A stretch of 64,000 nt of DNA from Pseudobutyrivibrio ruminis DSM 9787 (GCF_900218035.1 NZ_OBMR01000005.1:186001-250000); one strand, 5' to 3'. Shown: positions 54,873 to 63,618, numbered from the stretch's first letter. Translations and numbers: made by a program. Notes: generated by a model not told the origin, from the sequence alone.

Positions 54873-56612
54873 TTATTCGAACACTTCCACAACATTATTT
54901 GCGTAGGCCTTGATGCAAAGGTTTGCCTGCACCACGTCCTCCACGTTCTCCCAATCTAAACCATTGTTACTGATAAATCCCTTGCCATCAGTAATGTCCA
55001 CTGCCTGAGTCATAGAATCAGTTACGTACTCAACTGCCAAAGGACGAACAGTATCAGGTGTATTCACATATAAAACTACTGCAAAGCTTTCTCCCTCTGC
55101 TACAGTCTTTGGGGAATTAAACTTGATAGTATAATATCCCTTCTGTGAAACTGTGCCTGATGCAACCAGCTCCTTCTCCGAAAGCGAGCTTGTGTTTTCG
55201 TAGTTGGAAACAAAATACACCTGATAGCTAGTGTCAGTTCCAAGGGCATAAAAGCCTGCTGCCTCAATCTGCTGATCTGCGTCAGCCACGAATGTGTTGG
55301 CACCATAAGCCCACTGCTTGCTATAGCCAATCTGTCCAACCCAACCACACAAATCACTTTGGTAAATATAGTTGTATGTATTGTTGGTATCTATTTTGAC
55401 ATAAGATACCGCCTGGTTACCAATATTTGAATCATAGTAAGAAATATAGAAAACACCATCATCACCGAAGCCTGTACCCCAGCTGTTTTGGCAAATAAAC
55501 GCGCCGTTTGCAGGAACATCCTCGCTGAAGTTTGATGCTGGATAATCGTCGTCCCATCCAATTATAACCACATCGTGATTTGGCTTTGCATTTCCTGTAT
55601 AGCAGTATGAATTGGTTCTGCGATTATAGCTGCTAGAACCTGTCAGATTTGATGTAGATACACTGGCATAAATGGATGTAGAAACGCCACCGTACTGATA
55701 TACTGCCCACTTTATCTCGTCCAGATTTTCTGCATCATAAAAATGAGCCTCCTGAAGGTGAATCTGGTTCTCCTGAGTCTCACCAGTCAAGCTGGAAATA
55801 ATTGCAGGTGTAGTATCACTCTCCTCTGTCTGCTCCTCCACTGGTCCCTGCCATGAAAGCAAGTATGCAAGGGCCATAGTGTATTTGCCGCCTGCCGACT
55901 GATCAAGGTCAAAACTGTTTTCATTTATCATTGAATCTACTGAGAAAAGATGCTGATGAACTGGCAGCAATGAAGACTCCAATGCCTCCAATGAAGCACA
56001 CGCCCAACATGTAGAAGTCGAGCCTTGATTTCTGATTGTGCTGACGCGATTAACATCTCTAAGATCATAATCTCTAGGCAATGATGGAACTTTGTCATAC
56101 TGAATGCTGACAGTGTATGTAGCCTTGTCGTATTCATATGCGTAGCCAAATGCCTTGCACAAGTCCTCAATGCCAATATAGAGCTCCCCCAAATGCATAG
56201 AAGGAGCAATAGAAAGGTCTATTTCATCGCCATTTTCTGTGGCGGTTGTATTGTCTAAAATGTATTCGTATACATTATCTGTTATCTGAACTAAAGCAGC
56301 AGACTCATCCTCCATGAAGGCTGAGCCTTTCAGCACAGAACGAATAAACTCTAAGGATCCAACTGGATTCAAAGAGTCATCCAAAATGGCATAGCTCTGT
56401 GTGTTAGAGTATTCCTGTCCGTTGATAAAAATCTTAAGCTGATTTGAATCATTAAGATTTTTGGACATAAGAGGATACAGCACATCCTCATTCAGTGCTG
56501 CTCCACGGAAAGTTTCTACTGCTGCGTATCTGTCATTCCAATTATTTAATTTCCAAAATAAAGTGATTGCCAATATCAAGGCAAACGCTAAAAATCTCTT
56601 GGAAAGTTTCAT
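54873..56612 (-). CDS. Papain-family (C1) cysteine protease with lectin-like C-terminal domain
   Basis: 579 aa, with an N-terminal membrane helix (about 7-22) and a region of about 160 residues resembling a copper-amine-oxidase N-terminal fold. The C1 catalytic core has Gln in IRNQGST, Cys in TCWACASLEALE, His in NHDVVIIGWDD and Asn in CQNSWGTGFG. The last 150 residues look like the lectin-like domain found in such Clostridia proteases. It is probably a surface protease. It begins five bases after the RNA methyltransferase stop and is followed immediately by the amidase gene. Confidence 0.88.
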   Translation of the reverse strand: MKLSKRFLAFALILAITLFWKLNNWNDRYAAVETFRGAALNEDVLYPLMSKNLNDSNQLKIFINGQEYSNTQSYAILDDSLNPVGSLEFIRSVLKGSAFMEDESAALVQITDNVYEYILDNTTATENGDEIDLSIAPSMHLGELYIGIEDLCKAFGYAYEYDKATYTVSIQYDKVPSLPRDYDLRDVNRVSTIRNQGSTSTCWACASLEALESSLLPVHQHLFSVDSMINENSFDLDQSAGGKYTMALAYLLSWQGPVEEQTEESDTTPAIISSLTGETQENQIHLQEAHFYDAENLDEIKWAVYQYGGVSTSIYASVSTSNLTGSSSYNRRTNSYCYTGNAKPNHDVVIIGWDDDYPASNFSEDVPANGAFICQNSWGTGFGDDGVFYISYYDSNIGNQAVSYVKIDTNNTYNYIYQSDLCGWVGQIGYSKQWAYGANTFVADADQQIEAAGFYALGTDTSYQVYFVSNYENTSSLSEKELVASGTVSQKGYYTIKFNSPKTVAEGESFAVVLYVNTPDTVRPLAVEYVTDSMTQAVDITDGKGFISNNGLDWENVEDVVQANLCIKAYANNVVEVFE

Positions 56613-56616
56613 TTAT

Positions 56617-57768
56617 TTAGTCCTTCTTCTTTGGCTTAGGTCCTAAAAACTGGTAGAAGTATGTCTTGATCATTCCGTTGTAGATTTTACGGTTCTTATC
56701 TGCCTTCTTGCCAATGGACTTTGGTGCATCCTCATAGCTGGTGATAACGTACATAGACCAGCTATCAAGTGCCTTAAATGCATCTCCAAGCTTGCCGTAG
56801 ATTTCAGGCAAATCCTTTTTGTCCTCCAAACGCTCACCGTATGGTGGGTTTGTAAGAATGAAGCCATACTTTTTAGGATGGCGAAGATTTGCAACATCTC
56901 TGGCCTGGAAATGAATCAAGTGATCAACTCCTGCTTGCTTTGCATTCAAGCGGGCTATCTTTACCATTTCAGGATCTATATCAAAACCTTGTAGGTCGCA
57001 TTCGATATCTGTATTTACCTCTGCTCTGGCTTCATCAAAGCAGTCCTTCCAAATCTGTGAATCGATAAGATTTGTCCAGTCCATAGAAGTGAAGTCTCTG
57101 TTGAGACCAGGTGCAATATTTGCAGCCATCATAGCCGCTTCTATCAAAAATGTACCTGAACCGCAGAATGGGTCCACAAGGATTCGGTCTGCACGCCATG
57201 GTGTAAGCTCAATTAAAGCTGCTGCCATAGTCTCCGAAAGTGGAGCCTTGCTAGTGTATGTTCTGTAGCCTCTCTTGTGAAGAGGAACACCAGTAGAATC
57301 CAAAGTAACTACAACATCGTCCTTTAATAAGAAGATTCTTACTGGATATTCAGCGCCATCCTCATCAAACCAGTTGATATCGTAATATGATTTCATACGC
57401 TCAACCATGGCCTTTTTAGCAATGGACTGAATGTCTGTCAAAGAGAAAAGCTTACTTTTAACTGAAGTAGCTTTTGTAACCCAGAATTTGCCGTCCTTTG
57501 GAATGTATTCTTCCCATGGAAGAGATTTGATTCCCTGGAAAAGCTCCTCAAATGTGGTGGCATGGAAACGGCCAACCTCAACAAGCACACGCTCTGCACA
57601 GCGCAAGTGAATATTTGCACGGCAAATAGCCTCCGCATCACCTATGAAGGTCACTCTTCCGTCAGTAACTTCTGTGATGTCGTATCCCAAATCGTATATT
57701 TCTCTTTTAAGTGGTGCCTCAAGTCCAAAATGACATGGGCAACTAATTGTAAAAATCTTCGTTTTCAA
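56617..57768 (-). CDS. THUMP-domain RNA methyltransferase, RlmL/YpsC type
   Basis: Class I SAM-dependent methyltransferase that modifies a guanosine (m2G) in 23S rRNA. After a ferredoxin-like start (CPCHFGLEAPLKREIYDLGY) comes the THUMP domain, then the N6_Mtase-type domain with DPFCGSGTFLIEAA and the catalytic ILTNPPYGERL. There is no ATG. I placed the start at a TTG (57768), just ahead of the conserved region; a TTG at 57804 gives 12 more residues. Neither has a strong ribosome site. It is first in a six-gene run that continues to the ferredoxin-ASKHA protein. Confidence 0.88.
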   Translation of the reverse strand: MKTKIFTISCPCHFGLEAPLKREIYDLGYDITEVTDGRVTFIGDAEAICRANIHLRCAERVLVEVGRFHATTFEELFQGIKSLPWEEYIPKDGKFWVTKATSVKSKLFSLTDIQSIAKKAMVERMKSYYDINWFDEDGAEYPVRIFLLKDDVVVTLDSTGVPLHKRGYRTYTSKAPLSETMAAALIELTPWRADRILVDPFCGSGTFLIEAAMMAANIAPGLNRDFTSMDWTNLIDSQIWKDCFDEARAEVNTDIECDLQGFDIDPEMVKIARLNAKQAGVDHLIHFQARDVANLRHPKKYGFILTNPPYGERLEDKKDLPEIYGKLGDAFKALDSWSMYVITSYEDAPKSIGKKADKNRKIYNGMIKTYFYQFLGPKPKKKD

Positions 57769-57823
57769 ATAATTTATAACACTCTTTCTTAATTGATTTT
57801 TCAAGGAAAACCTAGATAAAAAT

Positions 57824-57852
57824 ATCTTAAGCTACAGCCAATAACAAGTCAA
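57824..57852 (-). promoter_or_regulatory. Promoter of the six-gene operon beginning with the RNA methyltransferase
   Basis: On the minus strand TTGACT (57847-57852) and TAAGAT (57824-57829) are 17 bp apart. The -35 box overlaps the left arm of an inverted repeat. Confidence 0.55.
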
Positions 57853-57887
57853 TGCAATAAAAATTTTTTAAATATTCTATTGCATTG
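57850..57887. promoter_or_regulatory. Inverted repeat joining two divergent promoters
   Basis: Perfect 10-bp arms CAATGCAATA (57850-57859) and TATTGCATTG (57878-57887) separated by 18 AT-rich bases. They cover the -35 boxes of the minus-strand operon promoter and of the plus-strand small RNA promoter. Confidence 0.55.
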
Positions 57888-57992
57888 GATAACCCGTTAT
57901 ATTATAATCTGAAGCGTAACTAGGAGTTTCCTAGTTGCACCCTTATTAATTATTTATACTCCCCTCAAAAAGACCGAGTTCTCGGTCTTTTT
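57880..57992 (+). ncRNA. Candidate small RNA with promoter and terminator
   Basis: Promoter TTGCAT (57880-57885) N17 TATAAT (57903-57908). The predicted RNA of about 78 nt starts near 57915. It has a hairpin AACTAGGA-GTT-TCCTAGTT (57918-57936), an unpaired stretch with a C-rich ACTCCCCTC (57958-57966), and a perfect terminator stem AAAAAGACCGAG / CTCGGTCTTTTT (57967-57992). There is no credible reading frame with a ribosome site. The C-rich unpaired part could pair with Shine-Dalgarno sequences. Confidence 0.6.
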
Positions 57993-58030
57993 ACTTATCC
58001 ATTATTTTATATAACAAAATCGAGCAATTT

Positions 58031-58062
58031 ATTGTGCGCAATTAGTTTCCGTTGTGCACAAT
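58031..58062. promoter_or_regulatory. Two palindromes in tandem, function unknown
   Basis: ATTGTGCGCAAT (58031-58042) and GTTGTGCACAAT (58051-58062) are 20 bp apart centre to centre, that is on the same face of the helix. They lie between two terminators with no promoter visible. Confidence 0.35.
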
Positions 58063-58084
58063 CGGAGTTTGCTATTTTTGCAAA

Positions 58085-58113
58085 ATAAAAGGACCGCTCT
58101 GCAGTCCTTTTAA
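58085..58113 (-). terminator. Terminator of the CheY-like gene
   Basis: Stem AAAAGGAC / GTCCTTTT with a 10-12 base loop, located just after the stop codon; the minus strand ends in TTTTATTTT. Confidence 0.75.
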
Positions 58114-58126
58114 GCCATATTCAGTT

Positions 58127-58510
58127 CTACTTGAAATGTGCTAATGCCTCTGCAAATCGAACTTCATCAAAAGGTTTAATAACAAAGTCCTTGGCTCCTG
58201 CTTCAATAGCTTCTATAACGTAACACTTTTGACCCATGGCACTAACCACTAGAATCTTGGCGTCTGGATCAAATTCGATAATCTGCTTAATAGCATCTAT
58301 GCCATTTGAACTTCGACCAATGGTATGTCCATCAACAGTCATTGTGATATCCATCGTCACTATATCAGGCTTTAACTCCTTGTATTTTTCAACCGCTGCA
58401 TCACTGCAATCGGCCTCAGCTACAACAGTACAGCCATTTCTTTCAACTTCGCCTTTGACAACTGCTCTCATAAACTTCGAGTCATCAACAACCAGTACAG
58501 TTTTTCCCAA
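58127..58510 (-). CDS. CheY-like single-domain response regulator with a loop insertion
   Basis: 127 aa receiver domain. Acidic pocket D9/D10, phospho-acceptor D54 (TMDITM), Thr/Ser in VVSAMG, and Lys in FVIKPF. It is very close to CheY of Clostridia and Thermotoga. However, after DITM the usual three residues PEM are replaced by eleven (TVDGHTIGRSS) before NGIDAI, next to the phosphorylation site. The start is a TTG with GGAGG seven bases upstream. It is monocistronic. It could serve chemotaxis (a receptor lies at 18101), but no che operon is seen. Confidence 0.88.
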   Translation of the reverse strand: MGKTVLVVDDSKFMRAVVKGEVERNGCTVVAEADCSDAAVEKYKELKPDIVTMDITMTVDGHTIGRSSNGIDAIKQIIEFDPDAKILVVSAMGQKCYVIEAIEAGAKDFVIKPFDEVRFAEALAHFK

Positions 58511-58634
58511 ATGGCATCCTCCTCATTCATTCAACAAACGTATTTGGATGTGTAGGTATATTATAGCACAAGATACCCCTACCTAATTATGAAATAAATG
58601 TTAAATATTAACGTCCTACTGGAGTTTGTATGAG

Positions 58635-59636
58635 TTAACATATTCTAGGAAGTCCTTCACCTTGCAAAATATCAAGAAAACGTCTACCGCCTATTTCTGT
58701 TTTCATTATAAGCGCACCTACCTCATTTTCGTTTTCAGGTGTATTAACTGCCCCAATCATACATGCATTTTCGCCATATATACATCCACGGATGATTTCC
58801 ACTGCTTGTGCAGCATACTCCTTTGGAACTATGGCAACCATCTTACCTTCATTTCCCATGTATAGTGGATCAAGCCCAAGCAATCCACAGAATGACTTTA
58901 CCTGTGCCGATACAGGAAGCTTTTCCTGGAGAATCTCAAATCTAAGGCCACTTGCTAAGGCAAGTTCCTTTAAGACTGTAGCAAGACCACCTCTTGTGAC
59001 ATCTCTCAGCACATGAACTGGAATCTTATTTTCTATAAGCTTTCCTACCATCTCCTGAAGTGGAGCGTTATCGCTTTCGATTGTGTTTTTGATTCCCATT
59101 CTCTGGCTGAGAACCGTAGCATGATGGTCCCCAACATTTCCTGAGACAATAATCACATCATCATCCTGGGCGTTTTTTGCCTTGATGTCTACACCCTTTG
59201 GAACAAATCCAACGCCTGCAGTGTTGATATAAATTCCTCCATTGCCTTCGATTACCTTTGTGTCTCCAGCAACGATTTTCACGCCTGCTTCCTTTGCTGT
59301 AGCGGCCATGGATTTTACAAGGCGTCTAAGCTGGTCTATATCACAGCCCTCTTCCAGAATGAAACCGCATGTGATGTATTTAGGCACAGCCCCGCGCATG
59401 CAAAGATCATTAACCGTGCCGCAAATGCAAAGGCGACCTATATCTCCACCAGGAAACTCTAACGGCGTAACCACAAAACTGTCTGTTGTCATGGCGATAG
59501 TGGCATCACCAGGCACTACAGCAGCATCCTCCATCTCTGAAAGAACGTCACTATCAAATTGTGATTCAAATATCTCTTTTATTAATTCTCCAGTTGCACG
59601 GCCACCTGAGCCATGCTCCATTATAATTTTATCCAT
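58635..59636 (-). CDS. hypE: Hydrogenase maturation protein HypE
   Basis: Makes the cyanide ligands of the [NiFe] site by dehydrating a C-terminal thiocarboxamide. The protein (333 aa) starts IIMEHGSGGRATGELI and ends in PRIC, with the terminal cysteine that HypF carbamoylates. The AIR-synthase-like ATP-binding core includes VVPGDATIAMTTDSFVV and RDVTRGGLATVL. It is last in hypF-C-D-E. Confidence 0.95.
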   Translation of the reverse strand: MDKIIMEHGSGGRATGELIKEIFESQFDSDVLSEMEDAAVVPGDATIAMTTDSFVVTPLEFPGGDIGRLCICGTVNDLCMRGAVPKYITCGFILEEGCDIDQLRRLVKSMAATAKEAGVKIVAGDTKVIEGNGGIYINTAGVGFVPKGVDIKAKNAQDDDVIIVSGNVGDHHATVLSQRMGIKNTIESDNAPLQEMVGKLIENKIPVHVLRDVTRGGLATVLKELALASGLRFEILQEKLPVSAQVKSFCGLLGLDPLYMGNEGKMVAIVPKEYAAQAVEIIRGCIYGENACMIGAVNTPENENEVGALIMKTEIGGRRFLDILQGEGLPRIC

Positions 59637-59650
59637 AACTTATCCATCCT

Positions 59651-60694
59651 CTATCTTCGAACCAAGTAAGCATTAAAGCATGAGCCTTCCTCTGACACCA
59701 TGCAGGCCCCCTCCGGCGACATAGGTGTACACACCTTTCCAAATAATGGACAATCCTTTGGTGTAGCCTTGCCCATTAGGATATCGCCACATCGGCATGC
59801 CTTGTTTCGCTTGTTATCTTCATCAAGGCCATTGCTTCCTGCATCAAAGCTTGCATATTCATCTCTCAGCAAAAGACCGGAGCCTGGGATGATTCCCATG
59901 CCTCGCCATACCACATCTGCAGGCCTAAAATACTTGTTGAGCTGAGAAACGATTATATCGTTCTGGCCCTGTTCAACCACTGATGTGTAAAAATTTTTGA
60001 CCTGAGGCTGATTGTTTATAACCATTTGAACCAAGCCATATATGCCTATAACTAGCTCCTTGGCACCAAAACCTGATACTGCAAAAGGTATGCTATACTT
60101 AGCGGCCAGTTCATTAAAATAATCTGCTCCTGTGACTGCGCTAACATGACCTGGAGCAATGAATCCATCTATCCTTGCCCCATTGTCGCAAAGATATGAA
60201 ATAGCTCCTGGCATTGTTTTTAAAGCAGTAAGAATCTTTATATTAGATAGCCCCTGAGCAATTGCATTATCTAAAAGCAATGTATAGACAGGAGCAGTTG
60301 TTTCAAAACCTACTGCTGCAAAAACGTATTGTCTGTCCGGATGGTCCTTGGCCAGTGTAAGAACATCCATTGGAGAATAAACCATCTCCACCGAGCCGCC
60401 CCGGCCCTTTGCTTCATTCAAGCTTTCTTTTGAGCCTGGCACACGAAGCAAATCGCCAAATGTGGCGACTGTTGTGTTTGGCTTTAGGCAAATATCTATA
60501 AGCTTGTCGATATAAGCTGTAGGTGTGACGCACACTGGACATCCTGGGCCTGACAAAAGCTGAATCTTATCAGAAAGAATATCCCTGATGCCATGAGTTG
60601 CTATGGCATGAGTATGGCTTCCGCACACCTCCATCAGCCTGATTGGCTTGCCATCATAGTTTCTTAAAAAATCTACAATCTCAGAGAATTCCAT
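59651..60694 (-). CDS. hypD: Hydrogenase maturation protein HypD
   Basis: Iron-sulfur scaffold on which the Fe(CN)2CO group is assembled, 347 aa. Conserved motifs are LMEVCGSHTHAI, SGPGCPVCVTP, GFETTAP, and the C-terminal cluster cysteines in CRCGDILMG, CPLFGKVC, GACMVS and GSCFNA. It shares one base with the hypC stop (TAATG), as expected for the HypC-HypD partners. Confidence 0.96.
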   Translation of the reverse strand: MEFSEIVDFLRNYDGKPIRLMEVCGSHTHAIATHGIRDILSDKIQLLSGPGCPVCVTPTAYIDKLIDICLKPNTTVATFGDLLRVPGSKESLNEAKGRGGSVEMVYSPMDVLTLAKDHPDRQYVFAAVGFETTAPVYTLLLDNAIAQGLSNIKILTALKTMPGAISYLCDNGARIDGFIAPGHVSAVTGADYFNELAAKYSIPFAVSGFGAKELVIGIYGLVQMVINNQPQVKNFYTSVVEQGQNDIIVSQLNKYFRPADVVWRGMGIIPGSGLLLRDEYASFDAGSNGLDEDNKRNKACRCGDILMGKATPKDCPLFGKVCTPMSPEGACMVSEEGSCFNAYLVRR

Positions 60695-60903
60695 TAGCCT
60701 TCCAGGCCTCCCATCAACTCAATGATTTCCTCTGCTTCATCCTTTTTTAAAGTCTGGATAACGCACCCTGCATGAACCAGGGCGTAATCCCCCTCTTTAA
60801 CATTTACAAGACCAGCATATGCTTCAACTTCATTTCCATTGAAATCAACAGTGACCTTGCCATCCTTTAATCTTTTTACTAAACCTGGTATTGCTACACA
60901 CAT
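60694..60903 (-). CDS. hypC: Hydrogenase maturation chaperone HypC
   Basis: Small chaperone of 69 aa that works with HypD and then with the hydrogenase large subunit. It begins MCVAIPG with the essential Cys2, and has VDFNGNEVEAYAGLVNVKEG and DYALVHAGCVIQ. It overlaps hypD by one base and follows hypF by 12 bp. Confidence 0.95.
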   Translation of the reverse strand: MCVAIPGLVKRLKDGKVTVDFNGNEVEAYAGLVNVKEGDYALVHAGCVIQTLKKDEAEEIIELMGGLEG

Positions 60904-60915
60904 TGTTCTACCCCT

Positions 60916-63249
60916 TTATACCTTTTCGAATTGTGATAAAAAAGCCTGTCCCAAACAGATGCCTCCATCTCCAGGTGGCAGCTGATTAGCCGTGTACACT
61001 TTGAAGCCCAAGGCTTTAAGCTTTCGGACAGTGCTTTCCAATAGAATTCGATTTAGGAATGTTCCTCCAGATAATACTACCTGCTTATTCTTATCTAGAT
61101 TGTTCTCATATTCCTTTGAAATATCAACTATATAATCTGAAACCGCCTCTATAAATCCTCTGGCAATTTCAGCTTTATCAACCCCATTTGATATCGCATA
61201 TACGATATCACGAAACAGCTCTTTTGTACAACCGTCTGTTTCTATATGAAGTTTGTATGCCTTATTTGTTGTGGCTGCAGCGTTTTCCAACTCAATTGGT
61301 GCCTGGCCCTCATAGGAATTGTAATGACATATATCAAGCAGAGCCGACACAGCATCAAATAATCGCCCCATTGATGAAGATGTTACTGTGTTTATATTTT
61401 TATCTAACGCAGCCAAAATCAACTGGGTGTTCATATTTATTTCTGTTGGCTGAAGGCCATTTCCATGAAGCATTGCTGTGAGTATGGTGTCACAGTTTTT
61501 TGCCCCTTCATCTCCACCTATAAGTTTTACTGGCTTCAGGTGGGCCACACGGGTCATCTGATTATCTTTCCATAAGAAGGTCTCACCGCCCCATATGGTT
61601 TTGTCGTCACCATAGCCTGTGCCATCAAAGGCAAAACCTAGCACAGTTCCTTTTAGACCATGCTCTGCAATTACTGAAGCCACATGGGCTTTGTGATGCT
61701 GGATTTCTATATCAAATGCAGAATTGTTTCTACTGAAATATCCAGGATGCTTATCCACAACACTTTTCTGTGGAGTAAAGCCAAATATTGTTTCCATGGC
61801 TTTCTTTTCCTTTTTATAGAACTCCTGGCAACTGACTGATTCCATATCTCCCAGATATTGACTTACATATGCCAGTCCATTTTTCACATAACAAAAGCTA
61901 GACTTTAGATCTCCACCGGCAGCTAAAATCTCTCCAGGGATATCCACAGGAATTGGCGCTGGCACATGGCCTCGACCTCGTCTGATGAATTGTTGCTGCC
62001 CTGCCACTACCTTCATTACTGAGTCATCCATTGGACGTAGGATTCGTCTATTGTGAGATAGAATTGCTAGTGGTACTTCGCTCATTTCATCTGATTGAGC
62101 TCGCTGACGCAGCCACTGTTCCATCTTATCATCATCTGTTTCAAGCACATCTCCACTGGCATTTCCACTTGTCATGATAAGTGGCCCCAGAGCTTTTGTA
62201 AGAAGTATCTGCACTGGGTTGCATGGAAGCATAGCGCCTATATCAGGGCTTGTAAGACATACGTTGTCTGCAAGCTTCTGAGCCAATTCGTATTTACGTT
62301 TTAATAACACGATTGGTCGAGCAAGGCTTTCTAGGAGCTTGGCTTCGTTTTCATTGATAATGCAGTAATCTTTTGCCTGCTCTAAATCATAAAACATCAC
62401 CGCAAAAGCCTTAGCTTCGCGATGTTTTAGAAGGCGGAGTTTTGCCACTGCTGCCTCATTAAATGGGTCGCAGACGAGATGATATCCACCGATATCTTTT
62501 ACAGCTAGAATTCCGCCATTTAGTATATGGACAATTGCTTGTTTTAGGGGCGTAAAATCCTCATTAGAATTGTCTAAAAATTCACTTGTGAACTTTCTGT
62601 GAACTGTATTTTTTGCAGGATATCCTGCATTTTCCAAGTTATCCACATTATTTTGGCCCGAAATGGCTGTAAATGAAAGTTTTGGCCCACATTTTTTGCA
62701 AGCTATAGTCTGAGCATGGCGCCTAATATCCAGCTTGCCTGTGTACTCTTTCTGGCACTCCGGACACATTTCAAAATCCCCCATAGTGATTGTATCTCTA
62801 TCATAGGATAACCGCTCCAGTATAGAGTACCTAGGCCCGCAAACGGTGCAGCTAATAAAAGGATGCAAGTATCTTCTGTTGGTAGGGTCTAGCAGCTCCT
62901 TCTTGCAGTTCTCACAGGTTGCAATGTCCGCTGGGATTAATGGAAGGTTGTACTGATTGTCTTGATCTGATTCCTCAATCTTAAAGCCCTGTCCTGACAG
63001 GTCTGAGACCACTCCAGCATCAATCTCTTCCACCTCTAAAGATGTTACAAATCCGCCAGTTGGCACTTCCACTGTCAATCGGCTCTGCAATTCTCCCAGT
63101 TTTTCCTCGTCTCCTGATGCGCACACCGTCACAATTCCTCCGGTATTTCGCACCCATCCATCTATATTCAATTCATCTGCCAGCTTAGCCACAAAAGGAC
63201 GATATCCTATCCCCTGGACCAATCCCTTGACTGTGAATTTTATAATCAT
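60916..63249 (-). CDS. hypF: Carbamoyltransferase HypF
   Basis: Transfers the carbamoyl group to the HypE C-terminal Cys, 777 aa. Domains in order: acylphosphatase (1-90, VQGIGYRPFV), two zinc fingers (CENCKKELL..CTVCGPRYS and CPECQKEY..CKKCG, about 110-190), a YrdC-like domain (about 215-400), and a Kae1-like domain with HHKAHVASV. It is the first gene of hypF-C-D-E. hypA and hypB are not in the window. The upstream 0.4 kb holds an unusual half-site array. Confidence 0.96.
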   Translation of the reverse strand: MIIKFTVKGLVQGIGYRPFVAKLADELNIDGWVRNTGGIVTVCASGDEEKLGELQSRLTVEVPTGGFVTSLEVEEIDAGVVSDLSGQGFKIEESDQDNQYNLPLIPADIATCENCKKELLDPTNRRYLHPFISCTVCGPRYSILERLSYDRDTITMGDFEMCPECQKEYTGKLDIRRHAQTIACKKCGPKLSFTAISGQNNVDNLENAGYPAKNTVHRKFTSEFLDNSNEDFTPLKQAIVHILNGGILAVKDIGGYHLVCDPFNEAAVAKLRLLKHREAKAFAVMFYDLEQAKDYCIINENEAKLLESLARPIVLLKRKYELAQKLADNVCLTSPDIGAMLPCNPVQILLTKALGPLIMTSGNASGDVLETDDDKMEQWLRQRAQSDEMSEVPLAILSHNRRILRPMDDSVMKVVAGQQQFIRRGRGHVPAPIPVDIPGEILAAGGDLKSSFCYVKNGLAYVSQYLGDMESVSCQEFYKKEKKAMETIFGFTPQKSVVDKHPGYFSRNNSAFDIEIQHHKAHVASVIAEHGLKGTVLGFAFDGTGYGDDKTIWGGETFLWKDNQMTRVAHLKPVKLIGGDEGAKNCDTILTAMLHGNGLQPTEINMNTQLILAALDKNINTVTSSSMGRLFDAVSALLDICHYNSYEGQAPIELENAAATTNKAYKLHIETDGCTKELFRDIVYAISNGVDKAEIARGFIEAVSDYIVDISKEYENNLDKNKQVVLSGGTFLNRILLESTVRKLKALGFKVYTANQLPPGDGGICLGQAFLSQFEKV

Positions 63250-63300
63250 ATAAATATCCTACGTTATTTACTCGTTATTATTTCCGCAATTTTCATTGCT

Positions 63301-63596
63301 GACTATATATAAAACAATTATGTTTTTATATAGTCAGCACATCACCTTTATGACTATATATTTGATTGAAACATAATGCTATATAGTCTTTTTTATGGGT
63401 TCTGACTATATTTCTTTATGCTTTTATCATATTTATAGTTTCTTGGGACTAATTTAGACTATATATGCACATCTTTTCTAAACTATATAGTCATTTCATC
63501 TAGAATTGACTATATGTAACCTACATCAGCTCTTATTTATAGTCTACACACATCTACCAAGACTATATCTTACTATTTTTCCCATAATATATAGTC
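63301..63596. repeat. Array of twelve alternating GACTATAT half-sites (six inverted pairs)
   Basis: Forward half-sites start at 63301, 63352, 63404, 63457, 63508 and 63561 (steps of 51-53 bp). Reverse half-sites (ATATAGTC) end at 63335, 63388, 63440, 63492, 63544 and 63596. Each pair spans 35-37 bp and pairs are separated by 15-16 bp. Internal and spacer bases are AT-rich and not conserved. Variation in half-sites is small (63433-63440 ends T for C; 63537-63544 has TTATAGTC). The block fills most of the gap between the hydrogenase terminator and hypF. Confidence 0.85.
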
Positions 63597-63618
63597 AATA
63601 ATATTATTCTTAACCAGC

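Noticed and set aside
63301-63596. CRISPR array
   Set aside because: Repeats are 8-9 bp half-sites alternating in orientation, interiors differ, units have no constant direct repeat of 20 or more bases, and no cas genes are present.
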